64,000 nt of DNA from Ramlibacter aurantiacus (GCF_016722895.1 NZ_JAEQNA010000001.1:558001-622000), one strand, 5' to 3'; positions 47,862-56,557 are shown, counted from the stretch's first letter. Translations and numbers: made by a program. Notes: generated by a model not told the origin, from the sequence alone.

Positions 47862-47967
47862 TGCGAGATCCGGCACGGCGCTGACGCGTTCGCGCTTGGC
47901 CCGCCACTCGACAGGCACGGGCTGTTGCGACGCGAGTTCGGCGTCGCGCAGCGCCACACCGCGCCGT

Positions 47968-48255
47968 TCGCCTCTCTTGCCTCATGTCCCGACCTTCGAA
48001 GAGTCGGACGTCAGGGGTTATTCCGCCGACGCCTGGTACGGGCTGCTAGCACCCGCCGGCACGCCCCCCGCCGTTCTGCAGGCGCTGGAGAAGGTGGCAG
48101 CGCAGTTTGCCGCAGCGCCCGGCACCGCCGCCAGACTAACCAGCCTTGGCATGGACAGCCGCAACACCTGCGGCGCGGCTTTCGGCGCGATGCTACAGGC
48201 CGATACGCGCGGCTACACCCGACTCGCGCGCGACCTGAACCTCAAGGCGGAGTAG
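47968..48255 (+). pseudogene. C-terminal fragment of a Bug/TctC receptor
   Basis: About 95 codons read SPLLPHVPTFEESDVRGYSA, DAWYGLLAPAGTPPAVLQAL and end ARDLNLKAE, exactly the last third of a Bug protein. No signal peptide or first lobe precedes it; the 47.86-47.97 kb stretch before it is not protein-like. It is different in sequence from the intact gene just upstream, so it is a separate gene that lost its 5' two thirds. Confidence 0.8.
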
Positions 48256-48303
48256 CCCGCCAACAAGCGCGCGCCTGCGCCCCCAACCATCCAGCTTCAC
48301 GCC

Positions 48304-49230
48304 ATGTTCCTGCACTATCCGCCCGCCTTTCGAGAGCTCGAACCGTTTACCACCATGCCGAAGGCTCTGCGGCGAACCGGGGTGCGCAGCTCGTGGGCTG
48401 ACGTGAACCAGGGTGGACGCCTCGCCGACTCGTTCTTGGAAGGCCCGGTGTTTGATGACGCGGGCAATCTGTTCGTCACGGACATCCCCTTCGGCCGCGT
48501 ATTCCGCATCGACCCACGGGGCCGCTGGGACCTTGTGGCGGAGTGGGACGGCGAACCCAATGGCATGAAGTTCATGAACGAGCGGGAGTTGCTGGTCACG
48601 GATTACAAGAACGGCCTGATGGTGGTGGAGGTTTCAAGCGGGCAGGTGCGCCCGTACCTCGAACGCCGCAACAGCGAACGCTTCAAGGGGGTCAACGACC
48701 TCGTGTTCGACTCGCGCGGAAACCTCTATTTCACCGACCAAGGCCAGACCGGACTGCACGACCCCACCGGCCGGCTGTATCGCCTGTGTCCCGACGGAAG
48801 ACTGGACCTCCTGCTGGGGAACGTGCCCAGTCCGAACGGCGTGGCGCTCTCGCCGGACGAACGGGTGCTGTACTTGGCGGTGACGCGGGGCAACCAGGTC
48901 TGGCGCGTGCCGTTGCTGCAGGACGGCAGCGTCTCCAAGGTGAGCGCGTTCTTCACCTCGTTCGGTCCGAGCGGCCCCGATGGGCTGGCCGTGGATACCG
49001 CGGGACGCGTCCTCGTGGCTAACCCAGGGCTTGGCTGCTGCTGGGTGCTAGCGCTCCATGGCGAACCGGTCGAGGTCCTCCGCAGCCCGGCCGGCGCATC
49101 CCTGACGAATATGGCCTTTGGGGGGGATGGGCGCGCCGTTCTGTATTTCACCGAGTCGGTCAGCGGCAGCATTCTGCGCTTGCAAATGGACGTGCCAGGC
49201 CTGCCACTGGCGCGGGCGCGGGCGCCATAG
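48304..49230 (+). CDS. SMP-30/gluconolactonase-family lactonase
   Basis: A 308-residue six-bladed beta-propeller of the SMP-30/gluconolactonase group, hydrolysing a sugar or other lactone with a divalent metal. Metal-site residues lie in SFLEGPVFDDAGNLFVTDIP (Glu), KGVNDLVFDSRGNLYFTDQG (Asn), PSPNGVALSPDERVLYLAV (Asn) and GPDGLAVDTAGRVLVAN (Asp). No signal peptide, so cytoplasmic. It is the last gene before the right island border, about 100 bp from the repeat. Confidence 0.88.
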   Translation: MFLHYPPAFRELEPFTTMPKALRRTGVRSSWADVNQGGRLADSFLEGPVFDDAGNLFVTDIPFGRVFRIDPRGRWDLVAEWDGEPNGMKFMNERELLVTDYKNGLMVVEVSSGQVRPYLERRNSERFKGVNDLVFDSRGNLYFTDQGQTGLHDPTGRLYRLCPDGRLDLLLGNVPSPNGVALSPDERVLYLAVTRGNQVWRVPLLQDGSVSKVSAFFTSFGPSGPDGLAVDTAGRVLVANPGLGCCWVLALHGEPVEVLRSPAGASLTNMAFGGDGRAVLYFTESVSGSILRLQMDVPGLPLARARAP

Positions 49231-49335
49231 GTTGGACTTGGCGCGAGATCAGCCTGATGCGGTGCTGATCGCTTGGGCAGGTCAAGATTGTGCGTCTCCA
49301 ACGCTATCTCCAACTCGCGGATATATGTTCTGCGA

Positions 49336-49367
49336 TCCCTGGTTCGAGCCCAGGTCGGGGAGCCAAA
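49336..49367 (+). repeat. Direct repeat (attR-like): truncated tRNA-Asn 3' end
   Basis: The 32 bases are identical to 40093-40124 and cover the T arm, acceptor strand, CCA and three bases beyond. No D arm or anticodon arm precedes them (the sequence is ATATATGTTCTGCGA), so this is not a functional tRNA. The rest of the 49231-49600 gap shows no gene. Confidence 0.8.
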
Positions 49368-49600
49368 TTTGGCAAGGGTTTGCTGCAACGAAAAGTGCGG
49401 CCAACCCTCTTTCATTTGGGTCGTGTTCAATCCTCAAATGGCTTATGGCGAGCGGCGGCTGGACTGCGACACGCCGATCCAAGCACCACCAACTTGCAGG
49501 TCGACCCTGGCGCTGAACGCGCCGGACCGCTCCGGCGCGGCCACGCCAGGAGAGCCGGCCCCTCGTGTGCGCGGCTGGCTGACCCGCCCGCCGCCCCGGC

Positions 49601-50476
49601 TTAGCGTGCCTGGGCGGCCGAGCGCTTCCGATCGCTGCTGGCCTGGCGCCGGACTTTCGACAAGGCGCGCGGACGGCCGGGCTCGCGGGTCAGCACGTCG
49701 ATCGTCATGGGCCCCTCGTAGACGGCCAGCACCAGGTCGCGCATGTGCTCCAGGTGGCTCTTCCAGAAGCGTTCCACCTCCTCGACCCGGCCTGCGCGCA
49801 TCATCTGCACGGCCTGCTCGCGGGTGCGCAGGCTTTCCTGGCGCAGGCGGTCGACACCGGCCTTCTCGCGCGTACGCTCGGTGACGTGTTCGTGCTGGCG
49901 TCGGATGATGTCGAAGAGCAGCGACGCGAGCAGGTGCAGCGTCTTGTTGCCGCAATGCCGGGTGATCAGGTTCGAGAACTCCGCGCTCAGGTCCGCATAG
50001 CGAATCAGGTCGGTGAGCGCCGCCTCGCGCGCCTGCGCGATGTTCGCTTCGAGTTCCTCCAGCACGGAGGGATCGCGCCGCGCGGCGAGCAGGCCTGCCG
50101 CCGGCGGCTCGATGACGGTGCGGGCGACCCACACATCCGGCAGCGTGGTGCCCTCCACCTGCAGGAACACGCCCACCTGCCGGGACACGGCGCTGAGGTC
50201 GAGGGTGCTCACGCGCGCCCCGCCGTGCTTGCCGCGGCTGATACTGATCAGCGACTCCGACTCGAGCAGGCGCAGGGCCTCGCGCATCGTCGGCCGCGAG
50301 ATGGCGAACTCGGACTGCAGCACGCTTTCGGGCAGCAGCTTGTCACCAGGCTTGAGGCGGCCGGTGACGATCTGGCGACGCAGTTCGCCGGCCACGACTT
50401 CTGCTGCCTTGGGTCGCTTGGCCGGGACGGCGCAAGCTTTGGGGGAGCGCGTCGCGCGGGGGGTGGTGGAATCCAT
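49601..50476 (-). CDS. GntR/FadR-family (FCD) transcriptional regulator
   Basis: A 291-residue GntR regulator. The winged helix (about residues 25-90) reads VVAGELRRQIVTGRLKPGDK, LLPESVLQSEFAISRPTMRE and ALRLLESESLISISRGKHGG. The FCD effector domain follows, with a basic C-terminal tail. In it, the usual Asp-x-x-x-His metal pair is altered (DLSAEFSNLITRHCGN), so metal binding may be weakened. It is 13 bp downstream of the NUDIX gene on the same strand. Two copies of a 16-bp motif in the promoters of the adjacent CoA pathway are good candidates for its operators. Confidence 0.9.
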   Translation of the reverse strand: MDSTTPRATRSPKACAVPAKRPKAAEVVAGELRRQIVTGRLKPGDKLLPESVLQSEFAISRPTMREALRLLESESLISISRGKHGGARVSTLDLSAVSRQVGVFLQVEGTTLPDVWVARTVIEPPAAGLLAARRDPSVLEELEANIAQAREAALTDLIRYADLSAEFSNLITRHCGNKTLHLLASLLFDIIRRQHEHVTERTREKAGVDRLRQESLRTREQAVQMMRAGRVEEVERFWKSHLEHMRDLVLAVYEGPMTIDVLTREPGRPRALSKVRRQASSDRKRSAAQAR

Positions 50477-50489
50477 CGTTCAGGTTCGA

Positions 50490-51686
50490 TCAGCGCAGGG
50501 GAAACAGAAAGCCATGTGACGGCGCCGCCCAGTCCGCGTCGACGGGACCGAGGCCGCCAGGGTCCTGCCCACCGGCGAAAAGCAATCGCTCTTGCTGCAG
50601 CAGCCAGCCGCCACCCACCGGCCGCAGCAGGCATTCGGGGCCGATCGGGATGTCCGATCGTGCCGAGTCCGTGTTGCCGGTGGCCAGCATTCTAGGCAGC
50701 CGGCCTGCGGTGGCTTCGAGCACCGGCGCCAGGTCAGCCGGCGGCGGTGGGTCGATGAGCGCCCAGCCATGCACCTCGTCGCCCACCAGATAGCCGTTGC
50801 CACCGGCATGCGTCAGGCGCTGCACGCGCGCGGACAGGCGCACCAGCGCGCCGGGCTGCAGCTCGCAGCAGGCATGGCCTTCGCCCAGCGGGTCCAGCAG
50901 CCCGACTTCAGCCCAGGCCGGATGGTCCGGCATCAACACGACGGGTCCCTGGGCATTCCGGCTTCGGCGGCGTTCGATTGTCTTCACCTCGCGCGGCGAT
51001 TCGGCCCAGCGCAGGAGGTCTTCCACCCGATCGAAACCGGCCAGCAGCTTCAGCACGGCCTGGGTCGCCGCCAGGAGCTTGTGCGTGCCAGCCGATGACA
51101 GAAGCTCGGCCGGCGCGAACCAGCGATGCTCCAGCGTCTCGATGCCGTCGTGCGATGCCTGCTGCCCTGCGGGGAGCAGTGCCAGGAAGAAGCGGGTGTC
51201 GAAGCGCTTGGGCATCCCGGCCGGCGTCACCCAGTGGGCCACGTAGTGCAGGCGATCGGTGGCCAGGCTCAGGCGCTGCTCGTCGCAGAGCGAAGCCAGG
51301 TCGATGTCGCCGCGGCGCAGCCGCTCGCGCAGGAAAGCGAGCCCGTCGGGCGGGGGCATCTGCCCAGCCGCATCGGCCGCGAACAGGACACCGGCTTCCT
51401 CGAAGCACTCGCGGATGGCGGCGATGTAGAAGTCGATCCCTCCGCCCGGCAGGCCGAGCACGGCACTCGCGGCCGGGTCGCCAAGCCCAGCCACGCAGCG
51501 TTGGCATGCCGGGTCGCAGCGGTCGACGCGGCCGCCGGGGAACACCCAGGCACCGCTGTTCTGGTCGCCCTGCTCGGGGCGCAGCAGCATGAGCACTTCC
51601 AGCCCGGCCAGGCCTTGCCGCACCAGGACGAGGGTTGCGGCGGGGCGTGGCTGCTGCGGGCCACGTGGCGCTTCCGACGGACTCAT
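50490..51686 (-). CDS. NUDIX hydrolase with a degenerate metallo-beta-lactamase-like C-terminus
   Basis: A 398-residue protein. Residues about 10-235 form a NUDIX domain of the long RP2/NUDT19 type: WVFPGGRVDRCD and the box ending AAIRECFEEAGVLF, which hydrolyses nucleoside-diphosphate or CoA-type substrates. The C-terminal part begins like the beta-lactamase half of NUDIX-MBL fusions (VQRLTHAGGNGYLVGDEVHG, WALIDPPPPADLAPVLEA), but the HxHxDH metal motif is absent and the domain is short. ATG 51686 is preceded by AGGAGG; in-frame ATGs at 51734 and 51752 lack such a site. Beside CoA-transferases, a CoA-related substrate is likely. Confidence 0.8.
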   Translation of the reverse strand: MSPSEAPRGPQQPRPAATLVLVRQGLAGLEVLMLLRPEQGDQNSGAWVFPGGRVDRCDPACQRCVAGLGDPAASAVLGLPGGGIDFYIAAIRECFEEAGVLFAADAAGQMPPPDGLAFLRERLRRGDIDLASLCDEQRLSLATDRLHYVAHWVTPAGMPKRFDTRFFLALLPAGQQASHDGIETLEHRWFAPAELLSSAGTHKLLAATQAVLKLLAGFDRVEDLLRWAESPREVKTIERRRSRNAQGPVVLMPDHPAWAEVGLLDPLGEGHACCELQPGALVRLSARVQRLTHAGGNGYLVGDEVHGWALIDPPPPADLAPVLEATAGRLPRMLATGNTDSARSDIPIGPECLLRPVGGGWLLQQERLLFAGGQDPGGLGPVDADWAAPSHGFLFPLR

Positions 51687-51739
51687 GACGAGGGCACCTC
51701 CTGTGGACGGGTTTGCCTTGGCCGGCGCTCCCATGATCA

Positions 51740-51755
51740 AATGGTTAAACATTAA
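51740..51755. promoter_or_regulatory. Operator-like motif, copy 1
   Basis: AATGGTTAAACATTAA is a near-perfect palindrome over its first 14 bases (one mismatched pair). It lies between the NUDIX-GntR operon and the divergent CoA-transferase. It matches 13 of 16 bases of the motif at 53089. The TGGT...ACA core resembles FCD-GntR sites (TNGTNNNACNA). Confidence 0.5.
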
Positions 51756-51772
51756 AGCACGTCCGCTGCCCC

Positions 51773-53020
51773 ATGACATCCGCCCCGCATGCCCCTTCCC
51801 CCGCCCCCGTTGTTCCCGCCGCGCTCGACGGAATCCGTGCCATCGAGATCGGCACCTTCATCTCCGCGCCGTTCGCGGCCACGCTGCTGGCGGACTTCGG
51901 CGCCGAGGTGATCAAGCTCGAGCTGCCTGACATCGGCGACCCGATGCGCACGCTCGGTGAATACCCCCCCGGCGGCGACAGCAGCTACTGGTGGTCGGCC
52001 ATGGGGCGCAACAAGCGCTCGGTCGCCCTGGACGTGCGAACGGACGAAGGCCGCGAGATCCTGGGTCGCCTGTTGGAGTCCGCGGACGTGCTGGTGGAGA
52101 ACTTCCGGCCGGGCACGCTCGAGCGCTGGGGCATCACCATGGACTGGGTGCGGGCACGCAGGCCGGGCATCATCGTCGCGCGCATCAGCGGCTACGGGCA
52201 GGACGGCCCGTGGCGCGACGTGCCGGGCTTTGATCGCAATGCGCAGGCCTTCTCGGGGCTCGTGTACGTGACGGGCGAGCCGGACATGCCGCCCCAGCAG
52301 GCCGGCCTGCCGCTGTGCGATTTCAACGCCGGCCTGTGGGGCGCCTTCGGCATCGTCACCGCACTGCTGGGCCAGCTGCGCCAAAGGCGGGAGAGCGGCA
52401 ACGAGATCGATCTCGCACTCTACGAGACCATGATCCCGTTCCTGAAGGACATGCCGCAGCGCTTCCGCCACCAGGGCCGCGTCACTGAGCGAACCGGCAA
52501 CACGCCGGACTACGTGGCGCCGGGCGGCGCCTATCGGACGGGCAGCGGCGAGTGGATCTTCATCAGCGGCACCGGTGACCGCGTGTTCGAGCGCTTGATC
52601 ACGGCTGTCGGCCGGCCGGACCTGGCGGCCGCGGAACAGTTTCGCCAGAACAAGGGCCGGGTCACGCACCGCCCTGTTCTGGACGCCGCCATCAACGAAT
52701 GGCTGGCCGCGCGCAGCACCGACGAGGCGATCGCGCAGCTGCAGGCGGCCGACGTGCCGGCCGTGAAGATCCAGAGCATCAGGGACGTCATGACCCACCC
52801 GCAGGTCATCGCCCGCGGCAACTTCATCGACGTGCCCCAGCCCGAGGGTGGGCAAGTCTGCATGCCCGCGCCCCTGCCCCGGATGGCCGACATGCCCCCG
52901 CAGGTGCGATGGCCCGGCGAGCACCTGGGCCAGTCCACGCGCCGCGTGCTGCGCGATGAGCTCGGGCTGGACGATGCCGAGCTCGCCCGCCTGGCGCGCG
53001 AAGGTGTGATCGGCGCCTGA
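51773..53020 (+). CDS. CoA-transferase family III (CaiB/BaiF)
   Basis: A 415-residue class III CoA-transferase moving CoA between carboxylic acids. The fold is shown by ALDGIRAIEIGTFISAPFAA, LADFGAEVIKLELPDIGDPM, ADVLVENFRPGTLERWGI, ISGYGQDGPWRDVPGFD, and LPLCDFNAGLWGAFGIVTAL, where the Asp of CDF is the expected catalytic residue. The ATG at 51773 lies just after the operator-like motif. It is the first gene of the plus-strand acid-degradation cluster and probably activates its substrate acid. Confidence 0.93.
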   Translation: MTSAPHAPSPAPVVPAALDGIRAIEIGTFISAPFAATLLADFGAEVIKLELPDIGDPMRTLGEYPPGGDSSYWWSAMGRNKRSVALDVRTDEGREILGRLLESADVLVENFRPGTLERWGITMDWVRARRPGIIVARISGYGQDGPWRDVPGFDRNAQAFSGLVYVTGEPDMPPQQAGLPLCDFNAGLWGAFGIVTALLGQLRQRRESGNEIDLALYETMIPFLKDMPQRFRHQGRVTERTGNTPDYVAPGGAYRTGSGEWIFISGTGDRVFERLITAVGRPDLAAAEQFRQNKGRVTHRPVLDAAINEWLAARSTDEAIAQLQAADVPAVKIQSIRDVMTHPQVIARGNFIDVPQPEGGQVCMPAPLPRMADMPPQVRWPGEHLGQSTRRVLRDELGLDDAELARLAREGVIGA

Positions 53021-53056
53021 TAAGCCACGCCAACCCTGCACCGGCCGCGGTTTTTT

Positions 53057-53072
53057 AAATAGTTGCCTATTT
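53057..53072. repeat. Inverted repeat AAATAG-TTGC-CTATTT
   Basis: A 6-bp perfect inverted repeat with a 4-nt loop lies 37 bp after the CoA-transferase stop, preceded by TTTTTT and inside an AT-rich 60-bp gap. It may be a regulator half-site pair or a weak terminator. Confidence 0.4.
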
Positions 53073-53088
53073 ACGCGAGGCGCTGAAT

Positions 53089-53104
53089 AATAGTCAGACA
53101 TTAA
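53089..53104. promoter_or_regulatory. Operator-like motif, copy 2
   Basis: AATAGTCAGACATTAA, 12 bp before the ATG of the lyase gene, repeats the motif of 51740 with three changes. It contains GTCAGAC, a small palindrome like many FCD-GntR sites. It indicates a second, separately controlled promoter within the cluster. Confidence 0.5.
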
Positions 53105-53116
53105 CGAATCGACTGC

Positions 53117-54241
53117 ATGGACTGGCCGACCGTCATCTACAGCGAAGAGATCGTGCGCGAGGGCTTCGGCATCGCCGACCCGAAGATCCCGCTGTCGGCG
53201 CGCGTCGAACTCATCGAGGCCCTTTCCGCGACCGGCCTGAAGCGCATCTCGCTGGGCGCCTTCGTCAGCCCGCGCTACGTGCCGCAGATGGCCTGCTTCA
53301 AGGAACTGCTGCGCTCCTTCCGCCCCACCCCCGGAGTGAGTTACCTCACCTTCGCGCACACGCCCAAGGCCCGAAGCATCGCCGCCGAGTTCTCGCCGCC
53401 GCTGACCCTCGAGGACGAGTGGTGCTCGCTCGCCATCGACATTTGCGACGTGCACCAGCGCCGCAACGTGAACCGGTCGATCGAGCAGGCCATGCAGGCG
53501 TGGCCGGAGGCGGTCGAGGACGCGCGCTCGCGCGGCATCACGCAGGCTCGCGTGGCCATCTACTCGGCCTGGGGCTCCAACTTCCTCGGCAAGTTCAGCC
53601 GCGATTACCGCCTGTCCATGCTGGCGCGCCAGATCGACCTGTTGCAGGCCGCCGGCTTGCAGGTGGCCGAGATCGGCCTGCACGATTCGCAGAGCTTCTG
53701 CCTGCCGCACGAGATGGAGCAGGACCTGCGCGCGATCAAGCGCCAATGGCCCGCCGTGAAGCAGTTCCACCTGCACATGCATGACGCCCGCGGGATGGCG
53801 CTGCCTTCGCTGTACGCGGCCCTGCGGACGCTGGAGCCCAGCGACACGCTGCTGATCGACGGCACCCTCGGCGGCCTGGGCGGGGGGCAGTACTGCGGCA
53901 ACGGCATCGCCTCCGGCATGGTCGCTACCGAGGACCTGCTGCACATGCTCGAGGGCATGGGCATCCCCACCGGGGTCGACCTCGACAAGCTGATCGAGTG
54001 CGTCTGGATGGTCGAGCGCATGCTGGGCGTCCCCGCCTTCGGCCACGTCGCCAAGGCCGGGCCGCGGCCCGGACCGGGGCAAACCTACGACCCCAACCTG
54101 CCCGCCGTGGAGAGCCTGCAAGGTGCCCGCCACTTCAAGCTGGGTCCCGCCGCCTACGAAGGCGAGGCCTATTCCCCCTGGAAAGCCCCCATCACCGGAC
54201 CGTGGTTCCACGTGCCGCAGGGGCAGACCTCCAAGCCGTGA
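53117..54241 (+). CDS. HMG-CoA lyase/pyruvate carboxyltransferase-like (DRE-TIM) enzyme
   Basis: A 374-residue DRE-TIM metallolyase-type protein. The N-terminus IYSEEIVREGFGIADP holds the Arg-Glu of the first strand, FHLHMHDARGMALPSLYAAL the metal-binding His residues, and LIDGTLGGLGGGQYCGNG the active loop. In true HMG-CoA lyases this loop carries a GGCP Cys, here displaced. It should cleave a carbon-carbon bond in a 3-hydroxy-acyl-CoA such as an HMG-CoA or citramalyl-CoA relative. It is 14 bp before an acyl-CoA dehydrogenase and between two CoA-transferases. Confidence 0.87.
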   Translation: MDWPTVIYSEEIVREGFGIADPKIPLSARVELIEALSATGLKRISLGAFVSPRYVPQMACFKELLRSFRPTPGVSYLTFAHTPKARSIAAEFSPPLTLEDEWCSLAIDICDVHQRRNVNRSIEQAMQAWPEAVEDARSRGITQARVAIYSAWGSNFLGKFSRDYRLSMLARQIDLLQAAGLQVAEIGLHDSQSFCLPHEMEQDLRAIKRQWPAVKQFHLHMHDARGMALPSLYAALRTLEPSDTLLIDGTLGGLGGGQYCGNGIASGMVATEDLLHMLEGMGIPTGVDLDKLIECVWMVERMLGVPAFGHVAKAGPRPGPGQTYDPNLPAVESLQGARHFKLGPAAYEGEAYSPWKAPITGPWFHVPQGQTSKP

Positions 54242-54255
54242 AAGAAAGCGCAACC

Positions 54256-55401
54256 ATGGACTTCGCCTTCTCAGACAACCAGATCATGATCCGCGACTCG
54301 GTGCGCGACTTCGCAGAAAAGGAACTGCTGCCGAAGTACCAATACTGGGATCGCACCGGCGAGTGGCTGACGCCCGAGTACATCCAGAAGATCGTGGACA
54401 TGGGCCTGCTGCGACTGCGCCTGCCCGAGAAATACGGCGGCGAGGGCTACTCCTTCGTCGACTGCGGCATCGTGTGCGAAGAGATCGGCCGGGCCGACCA
54501 CCAGATCCGCTACATCATCTCCAACGCGATCCACCTCGGTGAGATGGCCTCCTCGCTGCATCCCGAGCTGCAGGAGGAATGGATCCCCCGCATCGCCAAC
54601 GGCGAGATGATGTCGCTGGCCTTCACCGAGCCGCGCGGCGGCGCCGATGCCGGCAACATCGTCACCCGCGCCAAGCGCGACGGCGATCACTGGGTGCTCA
54701 ATGGCGAGAAGACCAGCATCACCTTCACCGGCGTGTCCAAGGTGGTGTTCGTCTCCGCCCGCACCGGCGGCCCGGGGCCGCGTGGCCTGTCGTTCTTCTG
54801 CGTGCCGACCGACACGCCCGGCCTGTCCACCACCAATTTCGAGCGCATGGGCCAGAAGCTCGACCGGGGCGGCAGCATGTTCTTCGACAACGTGCGCATT
54901 CCCGCGCGCAACATGGTTGGCAAGGAGAACGAGGGCTTCATCTGGGCCATGACCATCATCGGCTACAACCGCAACTTCGTGCCGCTGGCCTGCATCGGCG
55001 CAGCGCAGAAATCGCTCGAGGAGACCATGGACTACCTCAAGCAGCGGCAGATCATGGGCAAGTCCGCCAGCCAGTGGCAAGGCGTGGCACAGGAGCTTGC
55101 CATCTGCGCCACGCAGCTCGAGGCCGCCCGCATGCTCTGCTACAAGGCCCTGTCGCTCAAGGACAAGGGCCTGCGCCACGACGCCGAATCGTCCATGGCC
55201 AAGTGGTGGGGCGTGAAAGTGGCCAACGAGGTGCTCTACACCTGCATGCGCCTGAACGGCCACTATGGCTGGGCCAAGGACCTGCCGCACGAGCAGCGAC
55301 TGCGTGACTGCCTGGGCATGGAATCCGCGGACGGTCCGCGCGAGGTGCACCTGGGCATCATCGCGCGCGACATCCTCGGCAGGGAGTACGCCCCGTTCTG
55401 A
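54256..55401 (+). CDS. Acyl-CoA dehydrogenase
   Basis: A 381-residue acyl-CoA dehydrogenase. MDFAFSDNQIMIRDSVRDFA opens the helical domain, LAFTEPRGGADAGNIVTRAK and NGEKTSITFTGVSKVVFVS are the FAD/substrate signatures, and YLKQRQIMGKSASQWQGVAQ the C-terminal helix. The usual YxGT-E base segment is replaced by LGMESADGPREVHLGIIARD. It is 17 bp before the second CoA-transferase (GTG 55418). Likely oxidises the thioester formed by that transferase. Confidence 0.92.
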   Translation: MDFAFSDNQIMIRDSVRDFAEKELLPKYQYWDRTGEWLTPEYIQKIVDMGLLRLRLPEKYGGEGYSFVDCGIVCEEIGRADHQIRYIISNAIHLGEMASSLHPELQEEWIPRIANGEMMSLAFTEPRGGADAGNIVTRAKRDGDHWVLNGEKTSITFTGVSKVVFVSARTGGPGPRGLSFFCVPTDTPGLSTTNFERMGQKLDRGGSMFFDNVRIPARNMVGKENEGFIWAMTIIGYNRNFVPLACIGAAQKSLEETMDYLKQRQIMGKSASQWQGVAQELAICATQLEAARMLCYKALSLKDKGLRHDAESSMAKWWGVKVANEVLYTCMRLNGHYGWAKDLPHEQRLRDCLGMESADGPREVHLGIIARDILGREYAPF

Positions 55402-55417
55402 ACGCGAGGCCATTCGC

Positions 55418-56557
55418 GTGGGCCCCCTCAAGGATCTGAAGGTCGTCGAGCTGGCGGGCATCGGCCCCGGCCCGATGGCCGCCATGCTGCTGGCCGACCT
55501 GGGGGCCACGGTCCTGCGGATCGACCGCAAGGAGCCCGCCGGCCTCGGCGTGCCGCGACCGCAGAAGTACGACCTGCTGCTGCGCAACCGCCGTTCGCTG
55601 CCGCTGGACCTCAAGCAGCCCGAGGCCGTGCGCCTGGTGCTGGATTTGGTGGCCACCTCCGACGTGCTGATCGAAGGCTTCCGCCCGGGCGTCGCCGAGC
55701 GGCTGGGGCTGGGACCACAGGACTGCCACGCGCGCAACCCGAGGCTGGTGTACGGACGCATCACCGGCTGGGGCCAGGACGGCCCCATGGCGCAGGCGGT
55801 GGGACACGACCTGAACTACATCGCGCTGACCGGCGCGCTGCACGCCATCGGCCGCGCCGGGCAGCCTCCCACGCCGCCGATCAACCTGGTCGGTGATTTC
55901 GCCGGCGGCACGCTGTACCTGCTGGTCGGCATCCTCGCCGCCTTGCACGAGTCGCGGCGGTCCGGCCAGGGGCAGGTGATCGACGCGGCCATGGTCGACG
56001 GCGTGGCCAACCTCATGACGCAGCCGCACGGCACCTTCGCCGCGGGAATGATGACCAACGAGCGCGGCACCAACGCCACGGACTCGGGCGCGCCGTTCTA
56101 CGACGTCTACGAATGCGCCGACGGCAGGTGGATCTCGCTGGCTCCGGTGGAGGCCCGGTTCTATGCCGCGTGCCTGCGCGTGCTGGACCTGGAAGACCTG
56201 CTCCCCGACCAGTGGACGCGCGAGCGCTGGCCCGCGGCCAAGGAGCGCATCGCGGCGCGCGTGCGCACCCGCACCCAGGCCGAGTGGTGCGAGCGGTTCG
56301 CCGGGGTCGAGGCCTGCTTCGCGCCCGTGCTCACCCTCGACGAAGCGCCGCAGCACCCGCACCTGAAGGCGCGCGGCACCTACGCGGACATCGACGGCGT
56401 CACGCAGCCGATGCCGGCGCCGCGATTCAGCCGCACACCCGCGCCGACGCCCCGGCCGTTCCGACCCTGGGACCCCGCGCAGGCCGCAGACATCCTTGGC
56501 CCCTGGCTGGACAGGGCCGCCATCGACCGGGCCCGGGGGGCCGGTCTCATCGACTGA
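55418..56557 (+). CDS. CoA-transferase family III / alpha-methylacyl-CoA racemase-like
   Basis: A 379-residue CaiB/BaiF family protein closer in layout to alpha-methylacyl-CoA racemase: LKDLKVVELAGIGPGPMAAM, LLADLGATVLRIDRKEPAGL, DVLIEGFRPGVAERLGLGP, ITGWGQDGPMAQAVGHDLNY and INLVGDFAGGTLYLLVGIL, with the active-site Asp and His. GTG 55418 was chosen because the reading before it is out of character and overlaps the previous gene. It may epimerise a methyl-branched acyl-CoA or transfer CoA. Confidence 0.9.
   Translation: MGPLKDLKVVELAGIGPGPMAAMLLADLGATVLRIDRKEPAGLGVPRPQKYDLLLRNRRSLPLDLKQPEAVRLVLDLVATSDVLIEGFRPGVAERLGLGPQDCHARNPRLVYGRITGWGQDGPMAQAVGHDLNYIALTGALHAIGRAGQPPTPPINLVGDFAGGTLYLLVGILAALHESRRSGQGQVIDAAMVDGVANLMTQPHGTFAAGMMTNERGTNATDSGAPFYDVYECADGRWISLAPVEARFYAACLRVLDLEDLLPDQWTRERWPAAKERIAARVRTRTQAEWCERFAGVEACFAPVLTLDEAPQHPHLKARGTYADIDGVTQPMPAPRFSRTPAPTPRPFRPWDPAQAADILGPWLDRAAIDRARGAGLID

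Larger units (their letters stand above)
40093..49367. mobile_element. Putative genomic island bounded by tRNA-Asn repeats
   Basis: The 9.2-kb segment between the two 32-bp repeats holds one self-contained set of catabolic genes: an IclR regulator, Bug receptors and degradative enzymes. It ends at a truncated tRNA-Asn 3' end with no 5' part nearby. No integrase, transposase or conjugation gene is inside, so it would be an immobile, decayed or passenger island. The alternative is a deleted second tRNA-Asn gene. Confidence 0.55.

Noticed and set aside
49336..49367. A second tRNA-Asn gene
   Set aside because: Only the T arm, acceptor strand and CCA are present; the D arm, anticodon arm and 5' acceptor strand are missing.
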